Source: CAYZXT01 sp964482515 (GTDB lineage Bacteria > Elusimicrobiota > Elusimicrobia > FEN-1173). Taken from it: a stretch of 41,538 nucleotides of DNA. Position numbers and translations under genes: made by a program. This document shows, piece by piece, positions 15,527 to 24,529 of the stretch (positions within the stretch are counted from its first letter, which is position 1; each line of letters starts with the position of its first letter). Location: NCBI GenBank assembly GCA_964482515.1, contig CAYZXT010000019.1, positions 1 through 41,538 of the forward strand. The letters run 5' to 3'. Below the pieces are notes generated by a model. That model was not told where the DNA came from and searched no databases. It worked only from the letters and a program-made list of their open reading frames with translations.

Positions 15527-15820
15527 GCAAGAAGTTGAAGTGAATTCACACACCTTCCGATCCTGACCGGGGTCCCTCGCGCGATGCGGGGGCCGGGCCG
15601 AGGCTGGGTCATCAGCCAAGGACGAGGGAAACGAAGAAGGTGGAGGGCACGCCTGGCGACGGGCGGCATAAAAACCAAAAGAGTCTTCCGGCTCCGCGAA
15701 ACGCGGAACCGCCTTAGTAGCGCCATCTCGCGAAGCTTTCGCTTGAAGCGGCCGCCCGGGCGGCCGCTTTTTTTACGATCCGGCGACTCGGTCCATCGGG
15801 ACAATAGTGAGGAGAATCAA
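15527..15820 (+). promoter_or_regulatory. Long structured leader of rpsB, candidate attenuator or small RNA
   Basis: The gene-free stretch before rpsB is folded rather than coding. CACCTTC (15551-15557) pairs with GAAGGTG (15636-15642) and encloses two hairpins: GGTCCC/GGGGCC at 15571-15594 and GGCTG/CAGCC at 15602-15617. Further hairpins follow: TCCGCG/CGCGGA at 15693-15707 with loop AAA, and GCGAA/TTCGC at 15730-15742. A strong terminator then ends at 15774, and 46 nt later rpsB begins with GAGGAG before its ATG. An open frame runs through this region into rpsB, but it is Arg-rich and unlike S2. The layout fits premature termination control of rpsB, or a stand-alone RNA of about 245 nt. No known RNA family was recognised. 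Confidence 0.5.
15746..15774 (+). terminator. Perfect intrinsic terminator inside the rpsB leader
   Basis: A 20-base perfect palindrome GCGGCCGCCCGGGCGGCCGC (15748-15767), flanked by AA/TT, is followed by seven T (15768-15774). This is a textbook terminator placed after the rpsB promoter and before rpsB, so rpsB expression must depend on read-through or antitermination unless another promoter exists; none is seen in the remaining 46 nt. Confidence 0.85.
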
Positions 15821-16615
15821 ATGGCATCGATCTCAATGAAGGCATTGCTGGAAGCGGGGGTCCACTTCGGACACCAAACGCGCCGCTGGAATCCGAAGAT
15901 GGCGAAATATATTTTCGGAAGCCGCAACAACATCCACATCATCGACCTGCAGAAGACCGTGAAGGAGCTCAAGAAAGCTCTCACCTACGTACGCGACCTT
16001 TCCGCCGCGGGAGAACAAATCCTTTTCGTCGGAACCAAGAAACAGGCCCAGGAAGCCGTGGCCCAGGAATCCCAGCGCTGCGGCAGCCCTTACGTCCGCG
16101 ACCGCTGGCTGGGCGGCACCCTCACGAACTTCGAAACCGTCCGCCGGTCCGCCAAACGTTTGTCGGAATTGGAACGGATGAAGCAAAGCGGCCTTTTCGC
16201 GGCCATGTCCAAGAAAGAAGCCATGCGGCGCGAGAAAGACATGAAGCGCCTGGGCAAGTCCTTGGACGGCATCAAGAACATGGAATCTTTGCCGGGCGCG
16301 ATCTTTATCGTGGATCCGGTGCAGGAAATGACCTCCGTTTTGGAGTCCCGCCGCATGGAAATCCCCGTCGTTGCGATCTGCGACACCAACTGCGACCCCG
16401 ATTTGATCGATTACCCGATCCCGGGCAATGACGACGCCATACGCGCCGTCCGTTTCTTTTGCAAACTGATCGCGGACAGCGTGCTGGAAGGGAAACAGGC
16501 GGGGCAGAAGCAAGCCGAAACAGCCGCGTCTGGCGATGAGCCCGTGGCGGAAGGCGCTGCCGCGGTAGAGGCTCCGGCGGAGAACATCCCGGCCACGCCA
16601 GCGCCGGCCAACTAG
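15821..16615 (+). CDS. rpsB: Small ribosomal subunit protein S2 (uS2)
   Basis: 264 residues. The start at 15821 follows GAGGAG by 6 nt and gives the usual N-terminus MASISMKALLEAGVHFGHQ. The S2 signature continues with RRWNPKMAKYIFG, NIHIIDLQKT, FVGTKKQAQ and the C-terminal VAICDTNCDPDLIDYPIPGNDDA. The last 40 residues are an Ala/Glu-rich tail beyond the core. S2 binds late in 30S assembly and is needed for S1 and mRNA binding. It is the first gene of the rpsB-tsf operon and lies behind the leader terminator; S2 autoregulation of its own leader is known in other bacteria and would be plausible here. Confidence 0.98.
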   Translation: MASISMKALLEAGVHFGHQTRRWNPKMAKYIFGSRNNIHIIDLQKTVKELKKALTYVRDLSAAGEQILFVGTKKQAQEAVAQESQRCGSPYVRDRWLGGTLTNFETVRRSAKRLSELERMKQSGLFAAMSKKEAMRREKDMKRLGKSLDGIKNMESLPGAIFIVDPVQEMTSVLESRRMEIPVVAICDTNCDPDLIDYPIPGNDDAIRAVRFFCKLIADSVLEGKQAGQKQAETAASGDEPVAEGAAAVEAPAENIPATPAPAN

Positions 16616-16624
16616 GAGAATCCG

Positions 16625-17485
16625 ATGCCCACAATCTCAAGCGATCTCGTTCAGCAACTCCGCAGCAAGACCGGCGCCGGCATGATGGAATGCAAGCGCG
16701 CGCTGGAAACCGCTTCCGGCGACATCGACCAGGCCATCAAAATCCTGCGCGAAAAAGGCGCGGCCTCGGCCGCCAAGCGCGCGGGCCGCAGCACCGCGGA
16801 CGGTTTGGTCACCTCCCATGTCGAAGGAAAGACGGCCGTCCTTTTGGAACTGAATTGCGAAACGGACTTCGTGGCGCGCACGGATGATTTCCTTTCCCTC
16901 ATCGGCGACCTGGCCAAGGGCGCGGCGACGTCGAACTGGAAGACCCCGGCGGACGTCCCGCAGGGACGCATCCAGGAGATGGTCGCGAAGTTGGGAGAAA
17001 ACATCAACCTCCGCCGCTTCGTCCGCTTCGACCGTGAACCGTCGGGCTTGTTCGCCGTCTACATCCATCCCACCGGGAATACCGGGAAGATCGGCGTGCT
17101 GATCGAACTCTCCGCCACGAACGAAAAGGCCGCCTCCGCCGAAGAGACGAAGAACCTGGCGCGCGAGTTGGCCATGCAAGTGGCCGCGGCGTCGCCCCGC
17201 TGGGTGAGCCGTGAGAACGTGTCGGCGGAAATCGTCGAGCAGGAAAAAGCCATCGGCCGCGAGCAGGCCAAGCGGGAAAACAAGCCCGAGAAGATATGGG
17301 ACAAGATCGTCGATGGAAAACTGCAGCAATTCTACCAGCAGTTCTGCCTGTTGGAACAGCCCTTCATTAAAGACAGCGCCGGCAAGACGTTGATCAAAAC
17401 CGTCCTCGAACAGGTTTCCGCCAAGGTCGGCGGCGCCCTCGCCGTGAAGCGGTTCGCGCGTTATAAAGTCGGCGAAGAAGAATAA
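16625..17485 (+). CDS. tsf: Elongation factor Ts
   Basis: 286 residues. N-terminal UBA-like domain (SSDLVQQLRSKTGAGMMECK, ALETASGDIDQAIKILREKG), followed by the core with the EF-Tu contact motif TDFVAR (NCETDFVARTDDF) and two globular subdomains. It exchanges GDP for GTP on EF-Tu in the cytosol. It lies 9 nt after rpsB with GGAG before the ATG, in the universally conserved rpsB-tsf pair. Length is normal for the family. Confidence 0.98.
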   Translation: MPTISSDLVQQLRSKTGAGMMECKRALETASGDIDQAIKILREKGAASAAKRAGRSTADGLVTSHVEGKTAVLLELNCETDFVARTDDFLSLIGDLAKGAATSNWKTPADVPQGRIQEMVAKLGENINLRRFVRFDREPSGLFAVYIHPTGNTGKIGVLIELSATNEKAASAEETKNLARELAMQVAAASPRWVSRENVSAEIVEQEKAIGREQAKRENKPEKIWDKIVDGKLQQFYQQFCLLEQPFIKDSAGKTLIKTVLEQVSAKVGGALAVKRFARYKVGEEE

Positions 17486-17492
17486 TCCTAGA

Positions 17493-18209
17493 ATGCCGAA
17501 CCCCAACGTAAACCGGGTCGTACTGAAGCTGTCGGGCGAGGCCCTCATGGGCCGGGCGCAATCCGGCATCGACGTCGAATCGCTTTTCCGGTTCGCGAAC
17601 GAATTGAAGGTATCGCGGGCGAAGCACCAGATCGCCGTCGTTGTGGGCGGGGGGAATATCTGGCGCGGAGCGCGCGGCCAGGGCAAGCAGTTGGACCGCA
17701 TGATTTCCGACAACATGGGGATGTTGGCCACGGTGATCAACGCCCTGGCTTTGCAGGACGCCCTTGAGCAGGTCGGCGTCCCCACCCGGGTTCTTTCAGC
17801 CATTGAGGTTTCCAAAGTTGCGGAGCCGTATATCCGTCGCCGGGCCATCCGGCATCTGGAAAAGGGCCGGGTCGTCATCTTCGCGGCGGGCACGGGCAAT
17901 CCTTATTTTTCGACGGACACGGCCGCGGCTTTGCGCGCGTCCGAGATCGAGGCCAACTGCATTCTGAAAGCCACGCAGGTGGACGGGGTATACGACAGCG
18001 ATCCCAAAAAAAACGACAAAGCCAAAAGATATAAGACCCTTTCCTTCATGCAGGCGCTGCGGGACCGTCTCGGGATCATGGACGCCACGGCCCTTTCGCT
18101 CTGCTTGGAGAACCGCATCCCGGTCCGCGTGTTCGACATGCACAAGCCGGGCAACATCCGCCGGGCCATCGACGGCCAAAACGTGGGGACCCTGATCACG
18201 CCGGACTAG
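17493..18209 (+). CDS. pyrH: UMP kinase
   Basis: 238 residues of the amino-acid-kinase fold: phosphate-binding LKLSGEALMG (12-21), GGGNIWRGA (ATP/UMP loop), MLATVINALALQDALE, and GTGNPYFSTDTAAALRA, which is the UMP-binding segment of bacterial PyrH. It phosphorylates UMP to UDP, feeding nucleotide and cell-wall precursor synthesis; the bacterial enzyme is a GTP-activated, UTP-inhibited hexamer. Only 7 nt separate it from tsf, and frr follows after 21 nt, in the standard operon order. Confidence 0.97.
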   Translation: MPNPNVNRVVLKLSGEALMGRAQSGIDVESLFRFANELKVSRAKHQIAVVVGGGNIWRGARGQGKQLDRMISDNMGMLATVINALALQDALEQVGVPTRVLSAIEVSKVAEPYIRRRAIRHLEKGRVVIFAAGTGNPYFSTDTAAALRASEIEANCILKATQVDGVYDSDPKKNDKAKRYKTLSFMQALRDRLGIMDATALSLCLENRIPVRVFDMHKPGNIRRAIDGQNVGTLITPD

Positions 18210-18230
18210 TTCCATCAGAAAGGACGTTCC

Positions 18231-18803
18231 ATGTCTCTCGCTCCCGAAACCCAAGCCATCATTCAACAAGCCGAAGAAAAAATGAAGAAAGCGCTGGACC
18301 GCATGCGCCAGGATTTTTCCACCCTGCGCACGGGCCGCGCCACGGCTTCTTTGCTGGACAATATCCGCGTGGACGCCTACGGTTCCGTCGTGCCGCTCAA
18401 GCAGGTGGCCGCGGTCAGCGCGCCGGACGGCCGTACGTTGGAGATCAAACCGTGGGATGTATCGCAACTGCAGGCCATCGAAAAGGCCATCCACGCCTCG
18501 GACCTGGGCCTCACGCCCAACAACGACGGCAAGTTGATCCGCCTTTCCATTCCCATGATGACCGAAGAGCGGCGCCGGGAAATCGCCAAAGTGGTGAAGA
18601 AAATTTCCGAAGACTTCCGCGTTTCCATCCGCAACGACCGGCGCGAAGCCATGGATAAGATCAAGAAGGCGGAGAAGGACAAAATCCTTACCGAAGACCA
18701 GCGCAAGGCCGCCGAAGACTTTCTTCAGAAGCAGACCGATCTCTACGTCAAGAAAGTGGACGAAGCCATGGCTTCGAAGGAAAAGGAGCTGATGGAAGTC
18801 TAG
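18231..18803 (+). CDS. frr: Ribosome-recycling factor
   Basis: 190 residues. The three-helix bundle starts with the conserved MKKALDRMRQDFSTLRTGRA. The beta domain shows VPLKQVAAVSAPDGRTLEIKPWD, and a long third helix carries VRNDRREAMDKIKK-like residues. RRF, with EF-G, splits the post-termination ribosome. Its TAG overlaps the uppS GTG by one base. AGAAAGGA precedes the ATG. Confidence 0.98.
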   Translation: MSLAPETQAIIQQAEEKMKKALDRMRQDFSTLRTGRATASLLDNIRVDAYGSVVPLKQVAAVSAPDGRTLEIKPWDVSQLQAIEKAIHASDLGLTPNNDGKLIRLSIPMMTEERRREIAKVVKKISEDFRVSIRNDRREAMDKIKKAEKDKILTEDQRKAAEDFLQKQTDLYVKKVDEAMASKEKELMEV

Positions 18804-19561
18804 TGAGCTCCATCGCCGCCTTGCCCTCCACTGTCAAGTTGTCCTCCAAAGAAGAAGAACTCCTCCGTCAAATCGACAGAAACCGCATGCCGCGGCACAT
18901 CGCCGTCATCATGGACGGCAACGGACGTTGGGCGAAGAAGCGCGGTTGGCCCCGCCTCCTCGGCCACAAGGCCGGCACCGAGAGCGTCCGCGAAGCCACG
19001 AAGGTGTGCGGCGAACTCGGGGTGGAAGTGTTGACCCTCTACGCGTTCTCGACGGAGAACTGGCTGCGCCCCGCCTCCGAGGTCAAGGGGTTGATGAGCC
19101 TGCTGGTCCGCACGCTGCGCAGTGAAATCCCGAAGCTCGACAAGAACAACGTGCGGCTCCGCGCCATCGGCGGTTTGGCCAAGCTGCCGCCGGAAGTCCA
19201 GGCCGAACTGAAGCGCGGCATCGCGGCGCTCAAAGACAACTCCGGATTGATCCTGAACCTGGCCCTCAATTACGGCGGACGCCAGGAAATCGTGGAAGCG
19301 GTGCAGGCGTTGATGGACCGCGGCGACAAGACCGTGGATGAAGCCGCCATCAGCCGGCACCTCTACACCGCGGGCCTCCCGGACCCGGACCTTCTGATCC
19401 GCACTTCCGGGGAATACCGACTCTCCAATTTCCTCCTCTGGCAATGCGCTTACACCGAAATTTATATCACCGACACCTTCTGGCCCGATTTTCGCCGGCG
19501 CCATATCTACGAAGCGGTATTGAATTATCAGTCCCGGGAGCGCCGCTTCGGCGGCGTCTAA
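18803..19561 (+). CDS. uppS: Undecaprenyl diphosphate synthase (cis-prenyltransferase)
   Basis: 252 residues starting at a GTG that overlaps the frr stop. The catalytic block HIAVIMDGNGRWAKKRG holds the Mg-binding Asp. Further motifs are the GHKAG segment, LYAFSTENW, LNYGGRQEI and the C-terminal RTSGEYRLSNFLLWQ and EIYITDTFWPDF. It condenses farnesyl diphosphate with isopentenyl units to form the C55 lipid carrier for peptidoglycan and O-antigen. About 30 residues precede the core; a shorter start at Met 29 (MPRHIAV) is possible. Confidence 0.97.
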   Translation: MSSIAALPSTVKLSSKEEELLRQIDRNRMPRHIAVIMDGNGRWAKKRGWPRLLGHKAGTESVREATKVCGELGVEVLTLYAFSTENWLRPASEVKGLMSLLVRTLRSEIPKLDKNNVRLRAIGGLAKLPPEVQAELKRGIAALKDNSGLILNLALNYGGRQEIVEAVQALMDRGDKTVDEAAISRHLYTAGLPDPDLLIRTSGEYRLSNFLLWQCAYTEIYITDTFWPDFRRRHIYEAVLNYQSRERRFGGV

Positions 19562-20413
19562 ATGGTCCTTCCACGCATCATCACCGCGCTGGCGGCGGCG
19601 CCGCTGTTCCTATGGGCCCTTTATCTCGGCAGCCTTCCCTTCCTGCTGCTGATGCTGATGTTGATCTTTTTGGCGTTGTGGGAGTTTTTCGGCATGGCGG
19701 AGCGCGGCGGCTACGCGACCCAGTCCTGGTGGGGATTGGCCGGCGGAATGCTGCTGGCGGTCTCCCTCGTTTTTCCGGGGATCAGGCCCGCCCTCGCCTT
19801 TCAAATGCAGGCGCCGGGGTTCGCGCTCGTCCTGGTGATTTTTCTCTGCGTCGTGCGGGAGATGGCCCGGAGGGACAAAAGCCTGTCGATGCTGCGCATC
19901 GGCACTTCCCTGATGGGGATTTTCCTGATCGCCTGGCCTTTGGGACATTTGATTCTATTGAGGGATTTGCGCGGCGCGCAGGACGTCTCCTTTCAGTTGG
20001 GTCGGAACATCACCTTCTTCCTCGTGTTCCTGATCTGGGCCCAGGACATCGGGGCCTGGGCCGCGGGCATGGCCTTCGGCAAACACCGCCTCGCCCTGCA
20101 GATCAGCCCCAAGAAATCCTGGGAAGGCGCGGCCGCCGGGTTGGTCTCAGCCATGATCGTGGCTTTGCTCGCCCGTGAAGTCCTCTTGCCGAACGTTCTC
20201 TCCCGCGGCGAAGCGATCCTGCTCGGAGCCGCTCTCGACGTCCTGGCGCAGATTTCGGATTTGGCGGAATCGTTGATCAAACGCTGTTTCGACGTGAAGG
20301 ATTCCTCCCAACTTTTGCCCGGACATGGCGGCGTATTGGACCGTTTTGATTCTTTCCTTTTCACGGCGCCGTTCCTGTATTTTTATCTGATCACCACGGG
20401 AAAAGTCGGATGA
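19562..20413 (+). CDS. cdsA: Phosphatidate cytidylyltransferase (CDP-diglyceride synthase)
   Basis: 283 residues with about eight predicted membrane helices. The CDS signature is at the C-terminal side: LIKRCFDVKDSSQLLPGHGGVLDRFDS, with the metal-binding Asp pair. An additional conserved segment is QDIGAWAAGMAFGKH, followed by SPKKSWEG. It makes CDP-diacylglycerol from phosphatidic acid and CTP in the inner membrane. The ATG directly follows the uppS stop, and its last four bases (ATGA) overlap the start of dxr. Confidence 0.96.
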   Translation: MVLPRIITALAAAPLFLWALYLGSLPFLLLMLMLIFLALWEFFGMAERGGYATQSWWGLAGGMLLAVSLVFPGIRPALAFQMQAPGFALVLVIFLCVVREMARRDKSLSMLRIGTSLMGIFLIAWPLGHLILLRDLRGAQDVSFQLGRNITFFLVFLIWAQDIGAWAAGMAFGKHRLALQISPKKSWEGAAAGLVSAMIVALLAREVLLPNVLSRGEAILLGAALDVLAQISDLAESLIKRCFDVKDSSQLLPGHGGVLDRFDSFLFTAPFLYFYLITTGKVG

Positions 20414-21594
20414 ACAACGTCAAAGAAATCTCCATCCTCGGCTCGACCGGTTCCATCGGCGTGAACGCTTTGGACGTGGTCCGCCGGCTCAACAAGCAGC
20501 GCGGCGGCAACTCCTATCGCGTGGTGGGACTCTCCGCCCAGCGGAACATAGATCCTTTGAAAGAACAGATCCGCGAATTCCGGCCCGATGCCGTGGTCGT
20601 GTCGGACGGCCGGTCGGCCGTCGATCTGAAAAGCTGGGCCAAACGCCACCAACCGAAACTCCAGGTGTGGGATGGCGTGGCCGGACTGGAACGCCTCGCC
20701 GAGAAGAAGTCGGACGTGTTGCTCACGAGCGTGGTCGGTTCCGTCGGATTGCTTCCGCTGCTTGCCGCGGTCCGCGCCGGACGGAAGGTCGCCGTCGCCA
20801 ACAAGGAAGCCTTCATCGTGGCCGGTGATCTCATCACGGGCGAAGCCAAGAAGCACGGCGCGGAACTGATCCCGGTGGACAGCGAACATTCCGCCATCTA
20901 TCAGTGCATCCAGTCCGTTCCCGCGCGGCAGATCCGCCGCATCATTCTCACGGCCTCCGGCGGCGCCTTCTACCGGCGGCAAGGCTCCCTGGACAGCGTC
21001 ACGGTCCAAGAGGCGCTCAAGCATCCGACGTGGAAGATGGGGAACAAGATCACCATCGATTGCGCCACGCTGATGAACAAAGGCCTGGAGGCCATCGAGG
21101 CGCACCACCTTTTCGGCGTGCCCATGGACCGGATCGAGATCGTTGTCCACCCGCAGTCCATCGTCCATTCGCTGGTGGAATTTTCCGACGGGGCGATGCT
21201 GGCTCAGCTTTCCCATCCGGACATGCGTTTGCCGATCCAGTACGCGCTGACCCATCCGGACCGTTTGCCAACGCCGCTGAAGACGCTGGAGTTGCACGAG
21301 ATCAGGATGTTGGAATTCTTGAAGCCGGATTTCCGCCGGTTTCCCTGTTTGGGTTTGGCCCTGGAAGCAGGCCGCCGCGGCGGCACCTGGCCCTCCGTCC
21401 TGAACGGCTCCAACGAAGTGGCGGTGCGGGCTTTCATGGATGAAAAGATTTCATTTTTGGATATACCGAAAGTCATTCGCCGCGTATTGAGCGATTACCG
21501 GCCGAACAGATCGAATGCGGCGGGCCTGGAGGAAATCCTTCAGGCCGACCGTTGGGCAAGGGACAGGGCCGCGGCTTTATGCGACAAGGCTTAG
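20410..21594 (+). CDS. dxr: 1-deoxy-D-xylulose 5-phosphate reductoisomerase
   Basis: 394 residues. NADPH-binding STGSIGVNALDVV, then NKEAFIVAGD, the metal-binding VDSEHSAIYQC, catalytic-loop TASGGAFYRRQG, and HPTWKMGNKITIDCATLMNKGLE and HPQSIVHSLVEF. It performs the first committed step of the MEP isoprenoid pathway, giving MEP. Together with uppS this operon supplies and uses isoprenoid units. The start overlaps the cdsA stop by 4 nt. Length and motifs are standard. Confidence 0.98.
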   Translation: MNNVKEISILGSTGSIGVNALDVVRRLNKQRGGNSYRVVGLSAQRNIDPLKEQIREFRPDAVVVSDGRSAVDLKSWAKRHQPKLQVWDGVAGLERLAEKKSDVLLTSVVGSVGLLPLLAAVRAGRKVAVANKEAFIVAGDLITGEAKKHGAELIPVDSEHSAIYQCIQSVPARQIRRIILTASGGAFYRRQGSLDSVTVQEALKHPTWKMGNKITIDCATLMNKGLEAIEAHHLFGVPMDRIEIVVHPQSIVHSLVEFSDGAMLAQLSHPDMRLPIQYALTHPDRLPTPLKTLELHEIRMLEFLKPDFRRFPCLGLALEAGRRGGTWPSVLNGSNEVAVRAFMDEKISFLDIPKVIRRVLSDYRPNRSNAAGLEEILQADRWARDRAAALCDKA

Positions 21595-21640
21595 GGAACC
21601 GTTTCCAAGCGCGTTTGTTTTCTCGGACAGGGAGGCGACA

Positions 21641-22738
21641 ATGATGTCTGTATTGATCAATACGCTGGCCATCGCCGGCGTTTTCGGCCTGGTGATTTTC
21701 GTCCACGAGTTCGGCCATTTCATCGTGGCGAAGAAGACCGGCGTCAAAGTGGAACGGTTTTCCTTCGGCCTCGGGCCGGAGATATTCGGTTTTCAGTGGG
21801 GGGAGACGCGCTATTGCCTGGCCTGGATCCCTCTCGGCGGCGAAGTGCGGATGTCGGGAGAGATGGAATACGAGGAAGGCGATGAAACGCCGCGTGTGAA
21901 GGACCCGCGCGAATTTTTCGCCCTTCCCTGGTACCGGCGCATCCCCATCGTCGTCGCCGGTCCCATCATGAACTATGTCCTGGCGTTTTTTATTTTCGCG
22001 CTCGTGGCCTTCGTGTGGGGCGAGCCGCAGTTGTCTCCGGATGCGGTGATCGGGGACGTCATGCAGGGGTTGCCGGCCGAGCGGGCGGGCTTGAAATCCG
22101 GGGACCGCATCTTGTCCATCGCCGGACAGCCCGTGATGGGCTGGCAGGACCTGGCCGCGAAGATACACCAGTTTCCGGAACAGAACGTCGCTTTGCAGTA
22201 CCAGCGCGGAACCGAAACGCAGTCCGTTCAGATCACGCCCCGGCGCGATCCGAGCGATGAAAAGCGCGGCCTGATCGGCATCGCGCCGTCCACCATCCAT
22301 AAGAAGGTCGGCTTCATCGATTCGCTCGGGCGAGGCGGGCAGCAGGTCGTGGGCTGGAGCGTTTTCACCCTGAAATATCTGGGGGAGAAAATCGTCCGTC
22401 GCGAGAAACCCGAACTCTCCGGGCCCATCGGCATCGCGTCGGTCGTGGCCAAGGCGACCAAGTCCGGCATCCAGGACCTGTTGTATCTGGTGGCCCTGAT
22501 CTCCGTCGGCATCGGTCTTTTCAACTTCTTTCCCATCCCGTTGCTGGACGGCGGGCACCTGGTCTTTTATCTGTGGGAAGGCATCACGCGGAAACCCGTT
22601 ACGCGGCGGGTGATGTCCGCGGCCAACACCGTCGGCCTCACGCTGCTGTTGGGCATCCTGCTCTTCGCGACCTACAGCGACATCCAGCGCATTCGTCCGG
22701 CCAAAGCCTCCTCCGAGGCGGCGGACATCCGTCCATAA
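21641..22738 (+). CDS. rseP: Site-2 metalloprotease RseP
   Basis: 365 residues. I chose ATG 21641 (or 21644, the next codon) because GGGAGG lies just upstream and the N-terminal helix then starts at once; a longer in-frame extension would run back into dxr. The zinc motif HEFGH (22-26) lies in the first membrane helix. A single PDZ domain lies at about 120-205 (GDVMQGLPAERAGLKSGDRI), and the third catalytic residue is in FPIPLLDGGHL. Homologues in Enterobacteria have two PDZ domains and about 450 residues; the one-PDZ form is common elsewhere. It cleaves membrane-embedded substrates such as anti-sigma factors or remnant signal peptides. No rseA-like gene is nearby. Confidence 0.94.
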   Translation: MMSVLINTLAIAGVFGLVIFVHEFGHFIVAKKTGVKVERFSFGLGPEIFGFQWGETRYCLAWIPLGGEVRMSGEMEYEEGDETPRVKDPREFFALPWYRRIPIVVAGPIMNYVLAFFIFALVAFVWGEPQLSPDAVIGDVMQGLPAERAGLKSGDRILSIAGQPVMGWQDLAAKIHQFPEQNVALQYQRGTETQSVQITPRRDPSDEKRGLIGIAPSTIHKKVGFIDSLGRGGQQVVGWSVFTLKYLGEKIVRREKPELSGPIGIASVVAKATKSGIQDLLYLVALISVGIGLFNFFPIPLLDGGHLVFYLWEGITRKPVTRRVMSAANTVGLTLLLGILLFATYSDIQRIRPAKASSEAADIRP

Positions 22739-22742
22739 TCCC

Positions 22743-24461
22743 ATGCGATTGTCCCGCTACCTCCTCCCGACCCTTCGCGAACTCCCATCCGACGCGGACA
22801 ACATTTCCGCCCAGCTGATGGTGCGCGCGGGCTTGATCCGCAAGGTCGCCGCCGGCCTCTATGAGTGGCTGCCCTTCGGGTTGCGCGTTTTGCGGAAGGT
22901 GGAAAACATCGTGCGGGAAGAAATGAACCGGGTGTACGGGCAGGAGGTCTGGCTGCCTGTCCTCCAGCCCAAGAGTCTGTGGGAAGAAACGGGCCGCTGG
23001 CAGGTCTACGGCCGGGAATTGATGCGGTTGAAGGACCGGAAAGACACCGAGTTCTGCCTCGCGCCCACGGCGGAGGAAGTCATCACGGACCTGGTCCGCC
23101 GCGAGGTCCGTTCCTACCGCGAGCTGCCGCTCCTGCTCTACCAGTTCGGCACCAAGTTTCGTGACGAGGTCCGTCCCCGCTTCGGCGTGATGCGCGCCCG
23201 CGAGTTCTACATGAAGGACGCCTACTCGTTCCACGCGGACGAAGCCAGCCTCGATCAAACCTATAAGGAAGTCTTCGAGGCTTACAAACGGATTTTTGAG
23301 CGCTGCGGCCTGAAGTTCCGGCCCGTGGAAGCCCAGACCGGCGCCATCGGCGGAAAGTTCTCGCACGAGTTCATGGTGCTCGCCGACACCGGCGAAGAAA
23401 CCATTGCCGCCTGCGACAGCTGCGGCTATGCGGCCAACATTGAACGCGCGGAAGCCGTGACCGCGGAGGGTGGAGCGACGAAGGAGGATCCGCTTCCGAT
23501 GCAGGAAGTCGATACCCCGAAGGTCGGCGCCGTCCAGGACGTGGCCAAGTTTTTGAACAAGCCGGCGGATAAATTCATCAAGACGCTGATCTTCGTGGCG
23601 GACGGAAAACCGGTCGCGGCGCTGGTTCGCGGTGATACGGATCTGAACGAAGCAAAGCTCCAGGCCGTCCTGGGCGCCAAATTGGTTTTCAAGGCGTCGG
23701 ACGAGGTTTACCGCCAGGCCTCGGGATGCGAACCCGGGTTCGCGGGCCCCGTGGGCTTGAAAGTCGACCGGATCGTGGCGGACCATCTCCTGGGAACGCT
23801 CGTGAACGGCGTGTCCGGGTCCAACAAGACCGACAAGCACACGCTCAATATTAATTTCAACCGGGACTACAAAGCCGAACTGATGGACATCCGCGCGGTG
23901 CGCGAGGGAGATCTCTGCCCGCGGTGCGGCCGGCAGGGCGGGCGCCTGAAGTTTTATAAGGGCATCGAAGTCGGGCACACCTTCAAGCTCGGCACGCGTT
24001 ATTCCGAAGGCATGAAGGCCGGCTTCCTGACCGAGAAGGGCGGCAAATCGCCTTTCCTCATGGGCTGCTACGGCATCGGCGTCAGCCGCGTGGTGGCCGC
24101 CGCCATCGAACAATGCCATGACGAGAACGGCATCTTCTGGCCCGCCAGCCTCGCGCCGTTCCAGGTCATCGTGCTTCCCCTCAATATCTCGGAGCCCAAG
24201 ATCCTCGCGGAAGCGGAGAAGATTTACGACGCGCTCCGCGCCAAGGGCGTGGACGTGCTGTTGGACGACCGCGACAAACGCGCCGGCGAGAAGTTCAAGG
24301 ACGCCGACTTGCTCGGCATTCCCTGGCGCGTCACCGTGGGGGAAAAGAAGCTGGCCCAAAACCTCGTGGAGATAAAATCCCGCGCCGCCGCCAACGCGGA
24401 AGACGTTCCCCTGGACCAGGTTCTGGCGCATCTTTTAAAGGATAATTCCGTCCCCGTCTAG
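22743..24461 (+). CDS. proS: Prolyl-tRNA synthetase, bacterial type with editing insertion
   Basis: 572 residues of class II synthetase. It starts MRLSRYLLPTLRELPSDA, shows LRKVAAGLYEWLPFG-like residues in motif 1, then motif 2 (FRDEVRPRFGVMRAREFYMKD) and motif 3 (GCYGIGVSRVVAA). The YbaK-like editing insertion lies at about 245-385, between motifs 2 and 3, which is characteristic of bacterial ProS. The anticodon-binding domain occupies the last 110 residues. It charges tRNA-Pro and hydrolyses mis-made Ala-tRNA-Pro. It is the last gene of the operon. No hairpin terminator follows, only an AT-rich stretch (24511-24525). Confidence 0.97.
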   Translation: MRLSRYLLPTLRELPSDADNISAQLMVRAGLIRKVAAGLYEWLPFGLRVLRKVENIVREEMNRVYGQEVWLPVLQPKSLWEETGRWQVYGRELMRLKDRKDTEFCLAPTAEEVITDLVRREVRSYRELPLLLYQFGTKFRDEVRPRFGVMRAREFYMKDAYSFHADEASLDQTYKEVFEAYKRIFERCGLKFRPVEAQTGAIGGKFSHEFMVLADTGEETIAACDSCGYAANIERAEAVTAEGGATKEDPLPMQEVDTPKVGAVQDVAKFLNKPADKFIKTLIFVADGKPVAALVRGDTDLNEAKLQAVLGAKLVFKASDEVYRQASGCEPGFAGPVGLKVDRIVADHLLGTLVNGVSGSNKTDKHTLNINFNRDYKAELMDIRAVREGDLCPRCGRQGGRLKFYKGIEVGHTFKLGTRYSEGMKAGFLTEKGGKSPFLMGCYGIGVSRVVAAAIEQCHDENGIFWPASLAPFQVIVLPLNISEPKILAEAEKIYDALRAKGVDVLLDDRDKRAGEKFKDADLLGIPWRVTVGEKKLAQNLVEIKSRAAANAEDVPLDQVLAHLLKDNSVPV

Positions 24462-24529
24462 GTCACCGCTTCCTTATTTCCTCGCCATAAGTCGGTCCGT
24501 TCCCCGCAGTATTAAAAAAATTTAAGGTC

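Noticed and set aside
15584..15820. An in-frame extension of rpsB through its leader
   Set aside because: The extra 79 residues are Arg-rich and unlike S2; the palindrome and T run of the terminator lie inside it, and a GAGGAG ribosome site precedes ATG 15821.
21515..21640. rseP extension upstream into dxr
   Set aside because: It would add 42 residues before the first membrane helix with the zinc motif; ATG 21641/21644 has GGGAGG and gives the family N-terminus.
22638..24431. Long - strand open frame (597 codons) opposite proS
   Set aside because: Its codons mirror the GC-rich third positions of proS and it shows no known motif; proS on the + strand is unmistakable.
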